From: Acanthosepion esculentum
Taxonomy: Eukaryota > Mollusca > Cephalopoda > Sepiida > Sepiidae
DNA length: 64,000 nt
Direction of reading: 5' to 3'
Assembly: GCA_964036315.1 (NCBI GenBank)
Contig: OZ038500.1
Coordinates: forward strand, 59,513,446-59,577,445
Made by a program: the position numbers and the translations under genes. This document shows, piece by piece, positions 63,750-64,000 of the stretch; position 1 is the first letter of the stretch; every line of letters starts with the position of its first letter. The notes under the pieces are model-generated. The model was not told the origin of the DNA. It did not search any database and saw only the letters and a program-made list of their open reading frames with translations.

Positions 63750-64000
63750 ATTATTTATATTGTTTATATGTAGACTATTGTCCTCACCTTTGTTGCTCTG
63801 ATTAAAACTTTTCGTTTGTTGCACCCTTCGGACTTTATCGAGTGAGGAATCAGGTAAGAATTGTCCTTGTTTCACTGTCCATGTCTAGGGATATCTCGTC
63901 TCGTTCTTATTTTAGTACTGCTCAGTTTCCATTGAGTCCAACTACACACTGCCAAGGTCACCGGTTGAACTATGTCACCAAATTCATGACGTCTTAATCC
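63750..64000 (-). repeat. SINE3 copy, diverged, running off the window end
   Basis: GTAGACTATTGTCCTCACC, TTTGTTGCTCTGATTAAAAC, GCACCCTTCGGACTT follow the order of the 34163 and 45462 copies (GACTATTGTCCTCATC, TTTGTTGCC, GCTCCGG). The tRNA-like head may extend beyond 64000. Confidence 0.5.

Overview
The window looks like nuclear DNA of an invertebrate animal, most likely a cephalopod mollusc (octopus-like). That is an inference. It rests on the dense mix of 5S-rRNA- and tRNA-derived SINEs, RTE-like, CR1/Jockey-like and Penelope-like retroelements, mariner, Tc1 and hAT transposons, a mag/K02A2.6-type Ty3 retrotransposon, and dozens of (TA)n, (CA)n and (TCTA)n microsatellites in an AT-rich background. 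I see no convincing host gene, rRNA gene or functional tRNA gene. The only long intact reading frame is a mariner transposase at 60997-61995. One 107-aa ORF at 17901-18224 (minus) could be a host exon but is unproven.

Layout. 1-1457: tandem array of a 361-bp unit, minus strand, with a tRNA-like Pol III promoter followed by a hammerhead-ribozyme-like core; a dispersed monomer lies at 28283-28650. 2.6-7.1 kb: LINE tails, two 5S-SINE copies, and a SINE2 split by a TA-flanked MITE. 7.7-14.1 kb: LINE tails, a near-perfect hairpin element inside (TA)n, SINE2 copies and a Tc1-like relic. 14.7-17.5 kb: decayed hAT/ZMYM1-type transposase plus LINE tails. 18.4-21.8 kb: a composite of two Penelope-like (PLE) fragments in opposite orientation, one split by a solo LTR with a perfect 5-bp target duplication, bracketed by an inverted repeat. 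22-30 kb: PLE, (TCTA)n higher-order array, ribozyme-SINE monomer, second hairpin element, LINE tail. 30.6-35.2 kb: dead mariner, an array of mariner-end-like 97-bp repeats, nested SINEs and an inverted SINE pair. 37-43.7 kb: second Tc1-like relic, a complete but decayed Ty3/mag retrotransposon with LTRs, gag, protease, RT, RNase H and integrase, and a deleted SETMAR-type mariner. 45-55.6 kb: SINEs, a mariner split by a SINE2 with 12-bp duplication, RTE pieces, a hAT MITE with 8-bp duplication, a solo LTR with 5-bp duplication and a 74-bp satellite. 56-64 kb: third Tc1-like relic, PLE endonuclease fragment, LINE 3' end with poly-A, foldback elements, the nearly intact mariner, RTE tails, 5S-SINE and SINE3.

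The elements form interacting groups. Mariner, Tc1, hAT and pogo-like parts are cut-and-paste systems with non-autonomous satellites. RTE or other LINEs probably mobilise the SINEs: the 5S-SINE and SINE2 families have different heads but the same 3' tail. Hammerhead-like motifs occur in one SINE family and, in decayed form, next to PLE fragments. The most notable signals are the tRNA-SINE plus hammerhead tandem array and the palindromic element that sits in (TA)n tracts, seen as two full and two half copies. All positions come from reading the sequence. Family names rest on remembered protein and motif patterns, not on searches.
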